Assembly: GCA_902538885.1 (NCBI GenBank)
Contig: CACBGU010000002.1
Span: 38,612 to 102,611 of the forward strand
Direction of reading: 5' to 3'
Length of the DNA: 64,000 nucleotides
DNA from: an uncultured Pelagibacteraceae bacterium
GTDB lineage: Bacteria; Pseudomonadota; Alphaproteobacteria; Pelagibacterales; Pelagibacteraceae
Shown here: positions 1 to 8,911 of the stretch, in pieces
How the letters are laid out: the number at the start of each line of letters is the position of its first letter
Position numbering within the stretch: position 1 is the stretch's first letter
Notes under the pieces: model-generated
What the model saw: the letters and a program-made list of their open reading frames with translations, nothing else
Databases searched by the model: none
Told to the model about the DNA's origin: nothing
Translations under genes and position numbers: made by a program

Positions 1-136
1 GATGAAGAAATTTTCTATTGTCACTTTTATCGATTTGATAACCATTAGGTAAACAATACCCACACTTAAAATTACAAACATCTGTAATTGAAAGTCTTAT
101 ATATGGAAATGTTCTACCGAAACTATCTATAAGCAT
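1..136 (-). CDS. moaA: GTP 3',8-cyclase MoaA, N-terminal part (gene runs off the window)
   Basis: Reading the minus strand from the ATG at 136 gives a 45-residue open frame that continues past base 1. It is too short for the ORF track. It contains [17 protein letters not shown], which carries the CxxxCxxC radical-SAM cluster motif in the spacing and context typical of MoaA, preceded by the usual FPYIRLS strand. MoaA makes the first intermediate of molybdenum cofactor biosynthesis from GTP. Only the N-terminal end is visible, so a close radical-SAM relative cannot be excluded. It lies 71 bases downstream of the GYD gene on the same strand and may share its transcript. Confidence 0.85.
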   Translation of the reverse strand, partial: MLIDSFGRTFPYIRLSITDVCNFKCGYCLPNGYQIDKSDNRKFLH

Positions 137-207
137 TTTTTTTTTATTATTTTTATCTTAATAAAAAAAAATACTAACTTCTAGTCTTAGAACCTTTCAT
201 TAAAGTT

Positions 208-531
208 TTATTTTCCAACTGGTCGATAAGAAGATGCAGCTTTTGCAGCTTTTTCTGCAGCTTTGTTAAAATCAACAGCTTCCATGATATTCATGTCTTC
301 AATTGTGCCAGTTGATTGCATTAACATCTTCATACCTGCCATAGTTTCAAAATCTGATCCTTCAATAATAGCTATGAAATCATATGCTCCTCTTAGAGTC
401 ATCATTTCTATAAGTTTTCCACCAGCAGCTTCAGTTATTTTTTTTGCAGCCTCTTGTCTATTATCTGAAGGGTTCTTAACGAAACCAGCAAGACCTTGAG
501 TTGAGTATTTACCTAGTACAACAAACTTCAT
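208..531 (-). CDS. GYD-domain protein (107 aa)
   Basis: A small soluble protein of 107 residues. It matches the GYD-domain family: an N-terminal beta strand (MKFVVLGKYSTQGL), a helix with AAKKITEAAGGKL, and the core LRGAYDFIAIIEGSD, in which GAYD corresponds to the GYD motif. The family has a ferredoxin-like dimeric alpha/beta fold with no established biochemical role. The C-terminus is alanine/lysine rich. The ATG at 531 is preceded by AGGAGGAAT on the minus strand, a good ribosome site. It lies 86 bases downstream of the transporter ATPase and may be a distal gene of that operon, but function in transport is not shown. Confidence 0.7.
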   Translation of the reverse strand: MKFVVLGKYSTQGLAGFVKNPSDNRQEAAKKITEAAGGKLIEMMTLRGAYDFIAIIEGSDFETMAGMKMLMQSTGTIEDMNIMEAVDFNKAAEKAAKAASSYRPVGK

Positions 532-617
532 TATTCCTCCTTTTTTATATTTAAATTATAACAAAATTTGCATTTGTTAAAAATGATTTAGGATTAATAT
601 GGTTTGAAAATGATTAA

Positions 618-1412
618 CTAATTTTTACTTAGTCTATCCATCTCTTTTAATTCAACTTCAAGTTTATCTAGCTCTTCTCCACCAGCCATCATTCCTAATA
701 GCTCTTCTCGGCTAATATCTTTTTTATTAAAAGTTCCTAAGCTTTTACCTCTATTAAGAACAGTAAAACTATTTCCCACAGGATATGCGTGGTGAACATT
801 ATGCGTAATTAAAATTACAGCTAAACCTTGTGAAGCTGCTTTAACAATGTATTTTAAAACCATTGATGCTTGATGAACACCAAGTGCAGAAGTTGGTTCA
901 TCTAAAACTAAAACTTTTGCACCAAAATATATAGCTCTTGATATTGCTAAACATTGTCTTTCACCACCTGACATTGTACCAACTGCTTGAGAAGGATCTC
1001 TTACGTCAATTCCAATTTGACCCATTCTTTCAGCAGCAATTTGATTTGCCTTTTCAATATCGAAAGTTTTTAAAAAAGGTAGTCCCTTTAATGGCTCTCT
1101 TCCCATAAAAAAGTTTCTTGTGACACTCATTAATGGAACTAAAGCTAAGTCTTGGTAAACAGTTCCAATTCCCATATCCAAGGCATCTTTAGGTGAGTCA
1201 AAAACAGTTTTTTTACCCTCAATTACTATCTCACCTTCATCAGGTTTATGAACACCTGCTAAAGTTTTAATTAATGTAGATTTTCCTGCACCATTGTCAC
1301 CAAGTAAACACATGATCTCACCTTTTTTTAATTTCATAGTGACATCTTTAAGAGCAATCACTTTTCCAAAAAATTTACTAATGTTGTTAAATTCAATTAA
1401 ATTTTCTGACAT
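618..1412 (-). CDS. Sugar/polyol ABC transporter ATP-binding protein (FrcA-like, single domain)
   Basis: Energises the uptake system encoded by the two genes upstream of it on this strand. The 264-residue protein has one complete nucleotide-binding domain: Walker [10 protein letters not shown] at about residues 38-46, signature MSGGERQ near 147, Walker [13 protein letters not shown] near 168, and the H-loop LITHN near 200. The length matches single-domain ATPases such as FrcA rather than the fused ~500-residue RbsA/IatA type. Its ATG overlaps the permease stop by one base (TAATG), so translation is probably coupled. Substrate is not readable from sequence; the inositol genes next door suggest a polyol or sugar. 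Confidence 0.85.
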   Translation of the reverse strand: MSENLIEFNNISKFFGKVIALKDVTMKLKKGEIMCLLGDNGAGKSTLIKTLAGVHKPDEGEIVIEGKKTVFDSPKDALDMGIGTVYQDLALVPLMSVTRNFFMGREPLKGLPFLKTFDIEKANQIAAERMGQIGIDVRDPSQAVGTMSGGERQCLAISRAIYFGAKVLVLDEPTSALGVHQASMVLKYIVKAASQGLAVILITHNVHHAYPVGNSFTVLNRGKSLGTFNKKDISREELLGMMAGGEELDKLEVELKEMDRLSKN

Positions 1413-2539
1413 TATTTTGTCTCTGTTACTCGTTTTCTAATGTAATTATTAAACACTACAGCAATCAACATCATTGCTCCTAAAAACACTTTAAACCAAT
1501 CAGTATCAACATCTGTATAAAATATTCCCATTGAAACAGTTCCAAATATTAATGCACCAAAAGCTGCACCAATTGCAGAACCATATCCTCCAGTCAATAA
1601 ACAACCACCAACAACTGCTGCTGCAATTGCTTCTAATTCTTTTAAATTTCCTCTCATAGTATCTGCAGAACCAGCATCTAAAACTTGAATAGTTGCAAAA
1701 ATAGTTGCTGCAACTGCTGTCCCAATAAATAAACTTATTTTAACTCTTCCAACAGGCACACCAACATTTGTTGCACCATTCTTGTCCCCTCCTGATGCAA
1801 AGATCCAGTTACCATATCTAGTCTTCATCAATATCCATGTTGCAAAAAGTGTAGCTGCAATAAACCATATTACTGAAGGAGGAATACCAGTAGCTAATGG
1901 AGTTCCATCAGTTCTTAATGCGATTAAATTCATTGAACCTAACCAAGTAAACAACCATTTGAAAGTATCAGTTGCAAACATCCACGCGATTGGATCATTC
2001 TCAATTAAAACTCTTAAGCCAGGAACTTGAGTTCTCCCTGTAATTAATCTTGTAATTGCTAATGTTGCTCCTCTTAAAATAAACAACATTGCAAGAGTTA
2101 CTATAAAAGATGGAAGTCCTGTTCTAACAACAAGGATACCATTGAAATAACCAACCAGTACTGCCATAGCAAAAGCAAAAATAATACTTATCCATAAAGG
2201 CCAACCCCAATAAATAGCAGGTATTGCTATACAAATTCCTGCAAAACCAATCATTGATCCAATTGATAAATCAAATTCACCACCAATCATTAGCATTGCT
2301 GCTGCAATTGCAATTATTCCTAAGTTTGCAGAAACATCTAAAAAGTTAAGAGTTCCATATGCACTGAACATTCCAGTGTCACCTGCAACTATTCCAAAAA
2401 ATATGAATACTAAAATTGCACCACCAACAGCACCTAATTCAGGTCTATTTAAAAGCAATCTTAGTTTTGATACTTCTTTAAGTCTTTCGTCTTGACCTGA
2501 AGTTTTTTTTGATGCGATACTTTTTGCTTTGTCAGACAT
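1412..2539 (-). CDS. Sugar/polyol ABC transporter permease (RbsC/FrcC family)
   Basis: Inner-membrane permease of 375 residues. After a charged cytoplasmic N-terminus of about 35 residues there are eight to ten hydrophobic segments, and the sequence [17 protein letters not shown] around residue 85 is the characteristic binding-protein-dependent transport motif of the RbsC/FrcC/XylH family. [23 protein letters not shown] near the C-terminus is also typical. It probably works as a homodimer with the adjacent ATPase and binding protein. An intrinsic-terminator-like hairpin lies just upstream, between it and the binding-protein gene, so its expression is probably lower than that of the binding protein. 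Confidence 0.85.
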   Translation of the reverse strand: MSDKAKSIASKKTSGQDERLKEVSKLRLLLNRPELGAVGGAILVFIFFGIVAGDTGMFSAYGTLNFLDVSANLGIIAIAAAMLMIGGEFDLSIGSMIGFAGICIAIPAIYWGWPLWISIIFAFAMAVLVGYFNGILVVRTGLPSFIVTLAMLFILRGATLAITRLITGRTQVPGLRVLIENDPIAWMFATDTFKWLFTWLGSMNLIALRTDGTPLATGIPPSVIWFIAATLFATWILMKTRYGNWIFASGGDKNGATNVGVPVGRVKISLFIGTAVAATIFATIQVLDAGSADTMRGNLKELEAIAAAVVGGCLLTGGYGSAIGAAFGALIFGTVSMGIFYTDVDTDWFKVFLGAMMLIAVVFNNYIRKRVTETK

Positions 2540-2561
2540 TTTGTTTTGAATTTTGTTTAGA

Positions 2562-2595
2562 AAAAAGGCCTAACTAAAAGTTAGCTAGGCCTTTT
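2562..2595 (-). terminator. Hairpin between binding-protein and permease genes
   Basis: AAAAAGGCCTAACTA and TTAGCTAGGCCTTTT form a long stem with one mismatch and a short loop, flanked by A/T runs so that it can act as an intrinsic terminator. Read on the minus strand it lies 10 bases after the binding-protein stop and about 22 bases before the permease start, so it would act as a partial terminator or 3'-end stabiliser inside the operon. Confidence 0.75.
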
Positions 2596-2605
2596 AAAGT
2601 ATTTT

Positions 2606-3529
2606 TTATCTGTAACCTTGAGCTGCCCACTTAATTACTTTAGCAGCATTATCAGGAGTTACGAAACCAGGACCAGTCATAACTACTCCAGCTGGCATAG
2701 TTCCATATCTCATGTACTGACCAAAAATTGCTATTGGTAAGTAACCTTGTAGGTATTGTTGTTGGTCAATTAAAAACTCTACTTTACCTGCAGCAGCAGC
2801 TTTTAACATTCCTGGTGACATATCGAATGTACCAAGTTTAACAGAACCAACTTTTCCTGCAGCTTCTAAAGCTTTAAGAGCAGCTTCACCTGCAAGACCA
2901 GCACCTAAAGTTAGGATAGTGTCATATCCACCACCTAATTTAGCAGCAACAGCTTTTTGAATTTCTGTTGGGTCATTAGAAGTTCCTAAGATGTCAACTG
3001 ATCCACCAAAACCTTTTTTGAATCCAGCACATCTTCTGTCTAGCGCAACGTTTCCAACTTCGTGGTTAACACATAGTGCTTTTTTACCACCAGCAGCTTT
3101 CATTTTTTGTCCGCCACCTACACCAGCTTCAAACTCAGTTTGTCCAACGTGAGCACTGATACCTAGTGAAGCAAAGTCATCTGAACCAGAGTTCATTGAA
3201 ATTACTGGAATACCAGCAGCAATAGCAGCTTTAACAGATTTTCCTAAAGCAGCAGCATCTGGAAGAGTAATCACAATACCTTTTGGTTTTTGTGAAACTG
3301 CGTTGTCAATTAATTTAGCCATTTCAACCATGTCGAAAGTAGCAGGTGCAGTGTACTTGCAAGATATTCCCATATCTGCACATCCTTTATCTACACCATT
3401 CTTAGCAACAGACCAAAACGGGTCATTAGCTTGTCCGTGAGATACAACGATCACATCTACCGCTAAAGCAGACACTGAAAGCATAACCCAAGCAACAAAA
3501 GCTAATAATGATTTATATAATGTTTTCAT
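2606..3529 (-). CDS. Periplasmic sugar/polyol-binding protein (type I fold)
   Basis: Binding component of the ABC importer. The 307-residue protein starts with a signal peptide (MKTLYKSLLAFVAWVMLSVSALA) and continues as a Peripla_BP_4 type protein: VIVVSHGQANDPFWSVAKNGVDKG is the standard first strand/helix of the RbsB/FrcB family, and DNAVSQKPKGIVITLPD is the second. Three or more cysteines (CADMGISC, ALCV, RRCAG) suggest one or two periplasmic disulfides, uncommon in RbsB. The start is supported by GAGAGGGAAAAAT on the minus strand, a strong ribosome site shared with other binding-protein genes here. Adjacent iolG and iolE make inositol a plausible ligand, but this is inference. Confidence 0.85.
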   Translation of the reverse strand: MKTLYKSLLAFVAWVMLSVSALAVDVIVVSHGQANDPFWSVAKNGVDKGCADMGISCKYTAPATFDMVEMAKLIDNAVSQKPKGIVITLPDAAALGKSVKAAIAAGIPVISMNSGSDDFASLGISAHVGQTEFEAGVGGGQKMKAAGGKKALCVNHEVGNVALDRRCAGFKKGFGGSVDILGTSNDPTEIQKAVAAKLGGGYDTILTLGAGLAGEAALKALEAAGKVGSVKLGTFDMSPGMLKAAAAGKVEFLIDQQQYLQGYLPIAIFGQYMRYGTMPAGVVMTGPGFVTPDNAAKVIKWAAQGYR

Positions 3530-3550
3530 TATTTTTCCCTCTCGTTTAAA

Positions 3551-3566
3551 TAAAAGTTAACTTTTA
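3551..3566. promoter_or_regulatory. 16-bp perfect palindrome upstream of the binding-protein gene
   Basis: TAAAAGTTAACTTTTA is a perfect 16-bp palindrome 22 bases upstream of the ATG of the binding protein. A second GTTAAC follows at 3578, and a GTTGT-N7-ACAAC inverted repeat lies near 3597. The position fits an operator or an mRNA 5' hairpin. No regulator for it is identified, and AT-rich palindromes arise easily at this base composition. Confidence 0.35.
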
Positions 3567-3676
3567 ATGCGCGGACGTTAACATAAAAAAAACTAGGTTG
3601 TAAAGATGACAACTTTAAAATGTATAGGTTTTATATACAGTTTATAATTATTGTAGATTTTCTATTTTTAGTTGTA

Positions 3677-4678
3677 TTAAAATTTTATTTTAATTTGTTT
3701 TTTTTGTTTCAAAGAACTTGATGCAGCATTAGCGATGATAAGAGCTCTTCTTCCATCTTCAAAACTAGATATGGGTTTGTTTTTCTTAATTGTATATCTA
3801 GCCAGTTCATCCAGTTGAAGCTTGTATGCATCAACATATCTATCAATAAAAAAATTAAGAAGAGGTTTTTTTTGAGAAGTGTTATTTTTGGTAAATATTT
3901 CCGTCTCGTTTTCTTTTTTATTTCCAGAAATCAACATTCCTTTAGATCCAAACAACTCTACTCTTTGATCATAGCCAAAACTACAATGTCTTGAATTAGC
4001 AATTATACATTGCACACCTTTTTTTGATCTTAAAATGCATGAGGCAAGCTCATAATCTTTAATTTTATCAAATTTTTTGTCAGAAATATTGCTTCCTGTT
4101 GAAAAAATTGAGCTCACTTCATCTTTTTCTAAATAAAATCTAGCTAAATCAAAGTCATGTATCATCATGTCTTTAAATATACCTCCCGAAACTTTTAAAT
4201 AACTTAAAGGAGGAGGGGCAGGATCTCTACTTGTTATTACAATTTTTTCTAGCCGTCCTATTTTTCCTTTTTGAAGCTCTTTTTTTAACGAACTATGACC
4301 CGGGTCATACCTTCTATTAAATCCCAACTGTATTTTTGGATTTAGTTTTTTTATTTTTCTTAGGCATTTGTTAACTTTATCAATATTTAAATCTAAAGGT
4401 TTTTCACAAAAAATTACCTTTTTGTATTTAGCTGCTTCCTCAATTAATTTGATATGCGTTGGTGTACTTGAGGCAATAAATATTAGATCTATATTTTTAT
4501 CTTTGAAAGCAATTTGAGGATTGTTAATAGATGTTGAGTTAAATTTTTTCGATAATTTTTGATTAAGTTTTGTATTGATATCAAAAGTATATTTTAATTT
4601 AAAACTTTTATGAGAAAATAAGTTCTCAGCATGCATTTGACCAATTCTTCCAAGACCAATTAACGCAACGTTAATCAT
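3677..4678 (-). CDS. iolG: Inositol 2-dehydrogenase-like oxidoreductase (Gfo/Idh/MocA)
   Basis: NAD-dependent oxidation of myo-inositol to scyllo-inosose is the expected reaction, the first step of inositol catabolism. The 333-residue protein has the Rossmann motif GLGRIGQMHAEN at residues 8-19 and the catalytic-lysine motif CEKPLD near 90. It then has GFNRRYDPG, SRDPAPPP and SGGIFKDMMIHDFDLARF, a run highly characteristic of bacterial IolG; Asp and His in KDMMIHD are the expected catalytic pair. It is the downstream member of a two-gene unit, its ATG overlapping the stop of the 4675-5802 gene by four bases. Other sugar dehydrogenases of the family are possible, but the motifs fit IolG best. 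Confidence 0.75.
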   Translation of the reverse strand: MINVALIGLGRIGQMHAENLFSHKSFKLKYTFDINTKLNQKLSKKFNSTSINNPQIAFKDKNIDLIFIASSTPTHIKLIEEAAKYKKVIFCEKPLDLNIDKVNKCLRKIKKLNPKIQLGFNRRYDPGHSSLKKELQKGKIGRLEKIVITSRDPAPPPLSYLKVSGGIFKDMMIHDFDLARFYLEKDEVSSIFSTGSNISDKKFDKIKDYELASCILRSKKGVQCIIANSRHCSFGYDQRVELFGSKGMLISGNKKENETEIFTKNNTSQKKPLLNFFIDRYVDAYKLQLDELARYTIKKNKPISSFEDGRRALIIANAASSSLKQKKQIKIKF

Positions 4679-5802
4679 AGTTTAACCCATTTTTTTGATT
4701 TACTAGATTTTTTACATGCATCAATAAATTTAGCAGTTTCATATCCATCATCTTCATTAGGATAAAAAACTCTTTTTTTTGATTTTAATGACTCAGCAAA
4801 CTCTCTATAAATGTTAGAAAAAGCATCCAAATAACCTTCAGGATGACCAAATTTTATTCTAGAAAATTTTTTTGAAAAACTTGCGTCATGAAATCCTCTT
4901 TCTAATATTCTGACAGCTCCTTTTGATGGATTATATTTTAAATAAGTTGGATCATTTTGTACCCATTCTAAACTTCCTTTAGATCCAAAAATTCTTATTC
5001 TTAAACCATAAACTCCACCTCTTGCAGTACAACTTGTCCAAAACATTCCTTTAGCACCATTATCAAATTCAATTAATACTTTAGCGTTGTTATCCATTTT
5101 AACTGTTTTTGATACTTGAGTGATATCAGCAAAAACTTTTTTTGTTTTTAATCCAGACATATAACCGGCAAGGTGACAAGCATGAGACCCAAGTTCGTTT
5201 AAAACTGTAGAGACGCCTACAATTTTTTTATCAAGTTTCCAACGAAACATTTTTCTAGAGTTTTTTTTATTTATTGTTTTTCCTTCACTCCAGTCTTGAA
5301 CATACTCAAAATTAATATCTTCTACTTTGCCAATTTTTCCTTTTTCAATTAATACTTTGGCTTCTCGAACCATGGGGTAGGCTGAATAATTATGTGTTAG
5401 AGCATATTTAATTTTTTTATTTTTTTTTATTTTATTAAATAAACTTTTTGCTTGTTTCAGATCAGCGGCAAAAGGTTTATCAGAAATTATATGAATGTTT
5501 TTATCGATAAACTTTTCAGCAATAATTTGATGACTTCCTGGCGGTGTCATTATTGATACAACATCAATTTTATCTTTTCGAAGACTTTCTTTGTTGGCCA
5601 TGGTTAAATAATTTGAATAACATCTATCTTCACTCACACCGATGCTTTTTCCAAACGAAGTTGATTGTTTTGAATCTCTTGAAAAAACTCCTGCTACAAT
5701 TTCATATTTGTCATCAAACCTTGATGAAATTCTGTGCACGTGACCAATCCAGGAATTAGGTCCACCTCCAATGATACCTAGTTTTAATTTTTTAGATTTC
5801 AT
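4675..5802 (-). CDS. Gfo/Idh/MocA oxidoreductase of inositol-locus type
   Basis: A 375-residue NAD(P)-dependent dehydrogenase. The nucleotide motif is extended: GIIGGGPNSWIGHVHR at residues 9-24, a variant seen in dehydrogenases that sit beside iolE/iolG in other bacteria. The lysine motif is SDKPFA rather than EKP. The C-terminal domain has NELGSHACHLAGYM, with the catalytic His region, and the FGSKGSLEW strand common to the family. It probably oxidises an inositol isomer or inosose-related compound; the exact substrate is unknown. It is first in the minus-strand unit with iolG and is divergent from iolE across only 30 bases. Confidence 0.75.
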   Translation of the reverse strand: MKSKKLKLGIIGGGPNSWIGHVHRISSRFDDKYEIVAGVFSRDSKQSTSFGKSIGVSEDRCYSNYLTMANKESLRKDKIDVVSIMTPPGSHQIIAEKFIDKNIHIISDKPFAADLKQAKSLFNKIKKNKKIKYALTHNYSAYPMVREAKVLIEKGKIGKVEDINFEYVQDWSEGKTINKKNSRKMFRWKLDKKIVGVSTVLNELGSHACHLAGYMSGLKTKKVFADITQVSKTVKMDNNAKVLIEFDNGAKGMFWTSCTARGGVYGLRIRIFGSKGSLEWVQNDPTYLKYNPSKGAVRILERGFHDASFSKKFSRIKFGHPEGYLDAFSNIYREFAESLKSKKRVFYPNEDDGYETAKFIDACKKSSKSKKWVKL

Positions 5803-5810
5803 TTTTAAAA

Positions 5811-5824
5811 CTTATATATATAAG
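5811..5824. promoter_or_regulatory. CTTATATATATAAG palindrome in the iol divergent promoter
   Basis: A perfect 14-bp palindrome sits in the 30-base gap between the divergent Gfo/Idh/MocA gene and iolE, where both promoters must overlap. Related TTATATATA elements recur in other intergenic regions of the first 28 kb. It is a candidate operator shared by both directions; it could also just be an overlapping pair of -10 elements. Confidence 0.4.
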
Positions 5825-5832
5825 ACTTATTT

Positions 5833-6735
5833 ATGTCAGTAAAATTAGGAATAGCGCCGATTGCATGGAGTAATGATGACATGCCAGAATTAGGAGGTGA
5901 TACTTCTTTAGAACAATGCTTGTCAGAAGCAAGTCAGGCAGGTTTTATTGGAATTGAGTCTGGAGGAAAATTCCCCAAAACATCTGAGGAGTTAATACCT
6001 AAATTAAAAGAGTTTAATTTAAATCTTTGCTCAGGTTGGTATGGAGCAAACTTAAGAAAAAATAGCATTACAGAGGAAAAAAATTTAATTAAAGATCAGC
6101 TAAAATTATTTAAAGATTGCAATTCACCTTGTATGGTTTTTGCTGAAGTTTCAGGTTCGATCCAAGGAGATCCAAACAGAAGACTTTCCACAAGACCAAA
6201 AATGGATCTTGATGAAGCTAAAGAGTACTATTCAAAAATTTCTGAAATGGGAAAATATTTAGAAGATGAAGGAATGCCTCTTGCTTACCATCATCACATG
6301 GGAACAGTTATAGAAACTGAGGAAGATACCATAAGATTGTTAGAAAATACTGATGACAGTGTTAAACTTACTTTAGATACTGGCCATATGTTGTTTGCTC
6401 AGGGTAATTCTCTAAAAATATTAAAAGATTTCAGTGAAAGACTTATTCATATGCACTGCAAAGATATTAGAAAAAATGTTTTAGAAAAATCTTTGAAAGA
6501 AGATTTAAGTTTTAGAGGAGCATTTTTAGAGGGTGCTTTTACAGTGCCTGGAGACGGCTGTATTGATTACAAGCCACTATTTGATGTATTAAAAGAAAAA
6601 AATTATTCAGGTTGGTTGGTAGTTGAAGCTGAGCAAGATCCAGCAAAAGCAAATCCTTTTGAATATGCAAAGATTGGTTATAAATATTTAACTGAAACCT
6701 TAAATAGCAGTAATATAGAGATTTTTAAAAATTGA
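5833..6735 (+). CDS. iolE: Inosose dehydratase-like protein (IolE)
   Basis: Expected to dehydrate scyllo-inosose to the trihydroxycyclohexane-dione that IolD then opens. The 300-residue protein is an AP-endonuclease-2-like TIM barrel. It opens with LGIAPIAWSNDDMPELGGDT, the IolE signature, then GFIGIESGGKFP. Metal-binding residues of the barrel are visible in AYHHHMGT, LTLDTGHM, HMHCKDI and the C-terminal WLVVEAEQD. Length is normal for the family. It is alone on the plus strand, divergent from the Gfo/Idh/MocA pair, and its stop codon directly abuts the stop of the convergent pilin-like gene. Confidence 0.85.
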   Translation: MSVKLGIAPIAWSNDDMPELGGDTSLEQCLSEASQAGFIGIESGGKFPKTSEELIPKLKEFNLNLCSGWYGANLRKNSITEEKNLIKDQLKLFKDCNSPCMVFAEVSGSIQGDPNRRLSTRPKMDLDEAKEYYSKISEMGKYLEDEGMPLAYHHHMGTVIETEEDTIRLLENTDDSVKLTLDTGHMLFAQGNSLKILKDFSERLIHMHCKDIRKNVLEKSLKEDLSFRGAFLEGAFTVPGDGCIDYKPLFDVLKEKNYSGWLVVEAEQDPAKANPFEYAKIGYKYLTETLNSSNIEIFKN

Positions 6736-7236
6736 TTATCTATAAATAGAAGTAAGTTCGTTGTTTCCTGCTGCAACACAAGGAGATTTGAAACAAGTGC
6801 CAACAATCCATTCAGAACCAGGATCAGGTAAAAAATTCGAAGACATTACAAAGATCACTCCCATTTCAACGGCTTGACCTGCTTTACCTTCAGCTTTTAT
6901 TCTTGGATCAGGATCAGTTTTCACTTTTGAGTCATCAGAAAATGGATTTTCTATTTTTAAATTTTCATTGATATAATTAACAACTTTTTCAGCTATCCAT
7001 TCACCATTACATGGATCACCCCAAACAGTGAATTTACCTTCATCATTATTTCCACATTTATTAATTTCATCATTAATTAGATTAACAACTTTGTTGTGAT
7101 TTTCTTTTACTAAATTAGCTTTAGCTTCAACAGCTGGTCTTGTACTTGCTGTCCAAATTAACATACCAACTACAAAGATTGCAGACGCTGATACTAAAAA
7201 TTCTAAAAATCCAAAATTTTTTAAATTAATTTTCAT
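6736..7236 (-). CDS. Unknown protein with pilin-like N-terminal membrane segment
   Basis: I do not recognise this 166-residue protein. It begins with a short charged stretch and one strong hydrophobic helix (FGFLEFLVSASAIFVVGMLIW). If cut after Asn-6 this would place Phe at +1 and Glu at +5, as in type IV pilin-like proteins, though the usual Gly at -1 is absent. The rest is probably periplasmic and holds four cysteines in two pairs (NKCGN/DPCNG and GTCFKSPC), possibly disulfides. It is one base downstream of the hydroxyacid dehydrogenase on the same strand and so likely co-transcribed. No pilus assembly genes are in the window. Confidence 0.55.
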   Translation of the reverse strand: MKINLKNFGFLEFLVSASAIFVVGMLIWTASTRPAVEAKANLVKENHNKVVNLINDEINKCGNNDEGKFTVWGDPCNGEWIAEKVVNYINENLKIENPFSDDSKVKTDPDPRIKAEGKAGQAVEMGVIFVMSSNFLPDPGSEWIVGTCFKSPCVAAGNNELTSIYR

Positions 7237-7237
7237 A

Positions 7238-8203
7238 TTAGAGTTTTACAATTTTAGATTTTTCTAACTTTTCCTCAAAAAAATCAATAATATTTTGAAT
7301 TGTCTCTTTACCCATTCTTGTCATACATTCATCGGTAAAAGCTGCAGTATGTGGACTTAAATAAACTTTTTCATTTTTAAGAAGTGGATTATTGTCATCA
7401 GGTGGTTCTTTTTTAAAAACATCAATTCCAGCTCCAAAAATTAAATTTTCATTGAGTGCTTTATCAAGATCTTCTTCATGAATAATTCCACCTCTTGCTG
7501 CATTAATGATAATGCAAGTTTTTTTCATTGTTTTTAATAAATCATAATTAATTAAATTTTCAGTTTTATCCGTTAAAGGCATATGGAGTGAAATAACATC
7601 CATAGTTTTTACTGCTTCAGCTAGATCATCTACTTTTTTTCCACCTAATTCTTCTATTTTATCTTTGTCTACAAATGGATCGTAGACAAATACATTCATT
7701 TCGAAACCCAGACATCTTTTGATTAAAGCTTTTCCTATTCTTCCAAACCCCATTATTAAAAAATTTTTTTTCCAAACTTCTATTGTTTTTGGTAATTTAT
7801 TTCTGTCTTTAAAGTTTCCATCTCTTACTGTTTTGTCAAATAAGCCTTTTCTTTTTGCAATATTTAACAAAACGAACATTACATGTTCTGCAACCGTAAC
7901 AGCATTTGCGTTAGCTGTTATTGCTATTTTAATATCTTTTTCTTTAGCTTTTTTTAAATCGATATTGTCGTAACCAACACCATGTCTTGAAATAATTTTT
8001 AAATTTTTTGCTTCTTCAAAGGTTTCACCAGGAAGCTTTGCAATTCTTATTGATGCACCATCGCAATCTTTTAATTTTGATTTTAAATTTTCTACTGAAG
8101 TGTCATCAGTTACCTCAACGTCAAAGTCAGGATGATTGTTAATTAATTCCATACCTTTTTCATGGACTTTTTGAATAATTAATATCTTTTTTTTATTACT
8201 CAT
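7238..8203 (-). CDS. D-2-hydroxyacid dehydrogenase (SerA-like)
   Basis: NAD(P)-dependent D-isomer-specific 2-hydroxyacid dehydrogenase of 321 residues, lacking the regulatory ACT domain of full-length SerA. The substrate half has SRHGVGYDNIDL near residue 75. The Rossmann motif is MGFGRIGKALIKR near 151, NAARGGIIHEEDL carries the substrate-binding Arg, and the catalytic His is in LSPHTAAFTDE. Biosynthetic SerA is possible, but the catabolic neighbourhood and a second homologue at 14297 argue for a role in oxidising a sugar acid or reducing a 2-ketoacid. It leads a two-gene unit with the pilin-like gene. Confidence 0.75.
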   Translation of the reverse strand: MSNKKKILIIQKVHEKGMELINNHPDFDVEVTDDTSVENLKSKLKDCDGASIRIAKLPGETFEEAKNLKIISRHGVGYDNIDLKKAKEKDIKIAITANANAVTVAEHVMFVLLNIAKRKGLFDKTVRDGNFKDRNKLPKTIEVWKKNFLIMGFGRIGKALIKRCLGFEMNVFVYDPFVDKDKIEELGGKKVDDLAEAVKTMDVISLHMPLTDKTENLINYDLLKTMKKTCIIINAARGGIIHEEDLDKALNENLIFGAGIDVFKKEPPDDNNPLLKNEKVYLSPHTAAFTDECMTRMGKETIQNIIDFFEEKLEKSKIVKL

Positions 8204-8314
8204 AATTATATATCAATTTTTTAGAGAGCATTTTTAATACGAAAATTATTCTATAAAGTAAATTAGTTTTTTGATTAAAGTTGTATTTATTAAATAATTA
8301 AAATAAATTTAGCT

Positions 8315-8911
8315 GTGAATTTGACAATTAATATTCTCCTATTTGTTTTTAATATCCTTGAAAAAATAAATACTTTTTTTTTAAGAATTGGCAGACAGTT
8401 TGCATGGATAGCAATACTTTTGATGGTGATTGTTATCTTAGTACAAGTATTTTTTAGGTATGTATTAAATAATGCGCTGCCGTGGCCTGATGAGGTTGCT
8501 AGATTTTTAATGTTATGGATGACAGGACTGATCGCACCTTCCGCCTATAGATGGGGTGGATTTGTTTCTATTGATTTATTAGAGAGATTTTTACCAAAAC
8601 TTATATCAACATTATTAGCTTTATTTTTATTAATAGTATCTCTTTTCGTCTTAGTAATAGGTTTAGAATTAGGTTTTAAACATATTAATGCAGGGTGGAT
8701 ATTTAATTCTTCTTCAATAAAAATTCCTTTTCATTTAATTGGTGGAAAAGCAGAACCAATAAAATTAGCTTGGATGTACATGTCATTACCAATAGGAATT
8801 ATTTTTTTAATTTCTGTAAACATAGAATTAATTCTAAGAAATATTCTTACAAATTTTACAAAGTTAGATTTGCCTGAAGATTACGATAAACAAAAACTGG
8901 AGACACAATAA
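8315..8911 (+). CDS. dctQ: TRAP transporter small membrane subunit (DctQ family)
   Basis: Small permease of a sodium-driven TRAP importer. The 198-residue protein has four hydrophobic segments, and FFRYVLNNALPWPDEVARFLMLWMTGLIAPSA at about 48-79 is the DctQ signature region. The frame uses GTG at 8315; I see no in-frame ATG before the first membrane helix, so GTG, or a TTG two codons later, is the likely start. It ends with a one-base overlap with the next gene (TAATG), as usual in TRAP operons. The solute is not evident. Confidence 0.85.
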   Translation: MNLTINILLFVFNILEKINTFFLRIGRQFAWIAILLMVIVILVQVFFRYVLNNALPWPDEVARFLMLWMTGLIAPSAYRWGGFVSIDLLERFLPKLISTLLALFLLIVSLFVLVIGLELGFKHINAGWIFNSSSIKIPFHLIGGKAEPIKLAWMYMSLPIGIIFLISVNIELILRNILTNFTKLDLPEDYDKQKLETQ

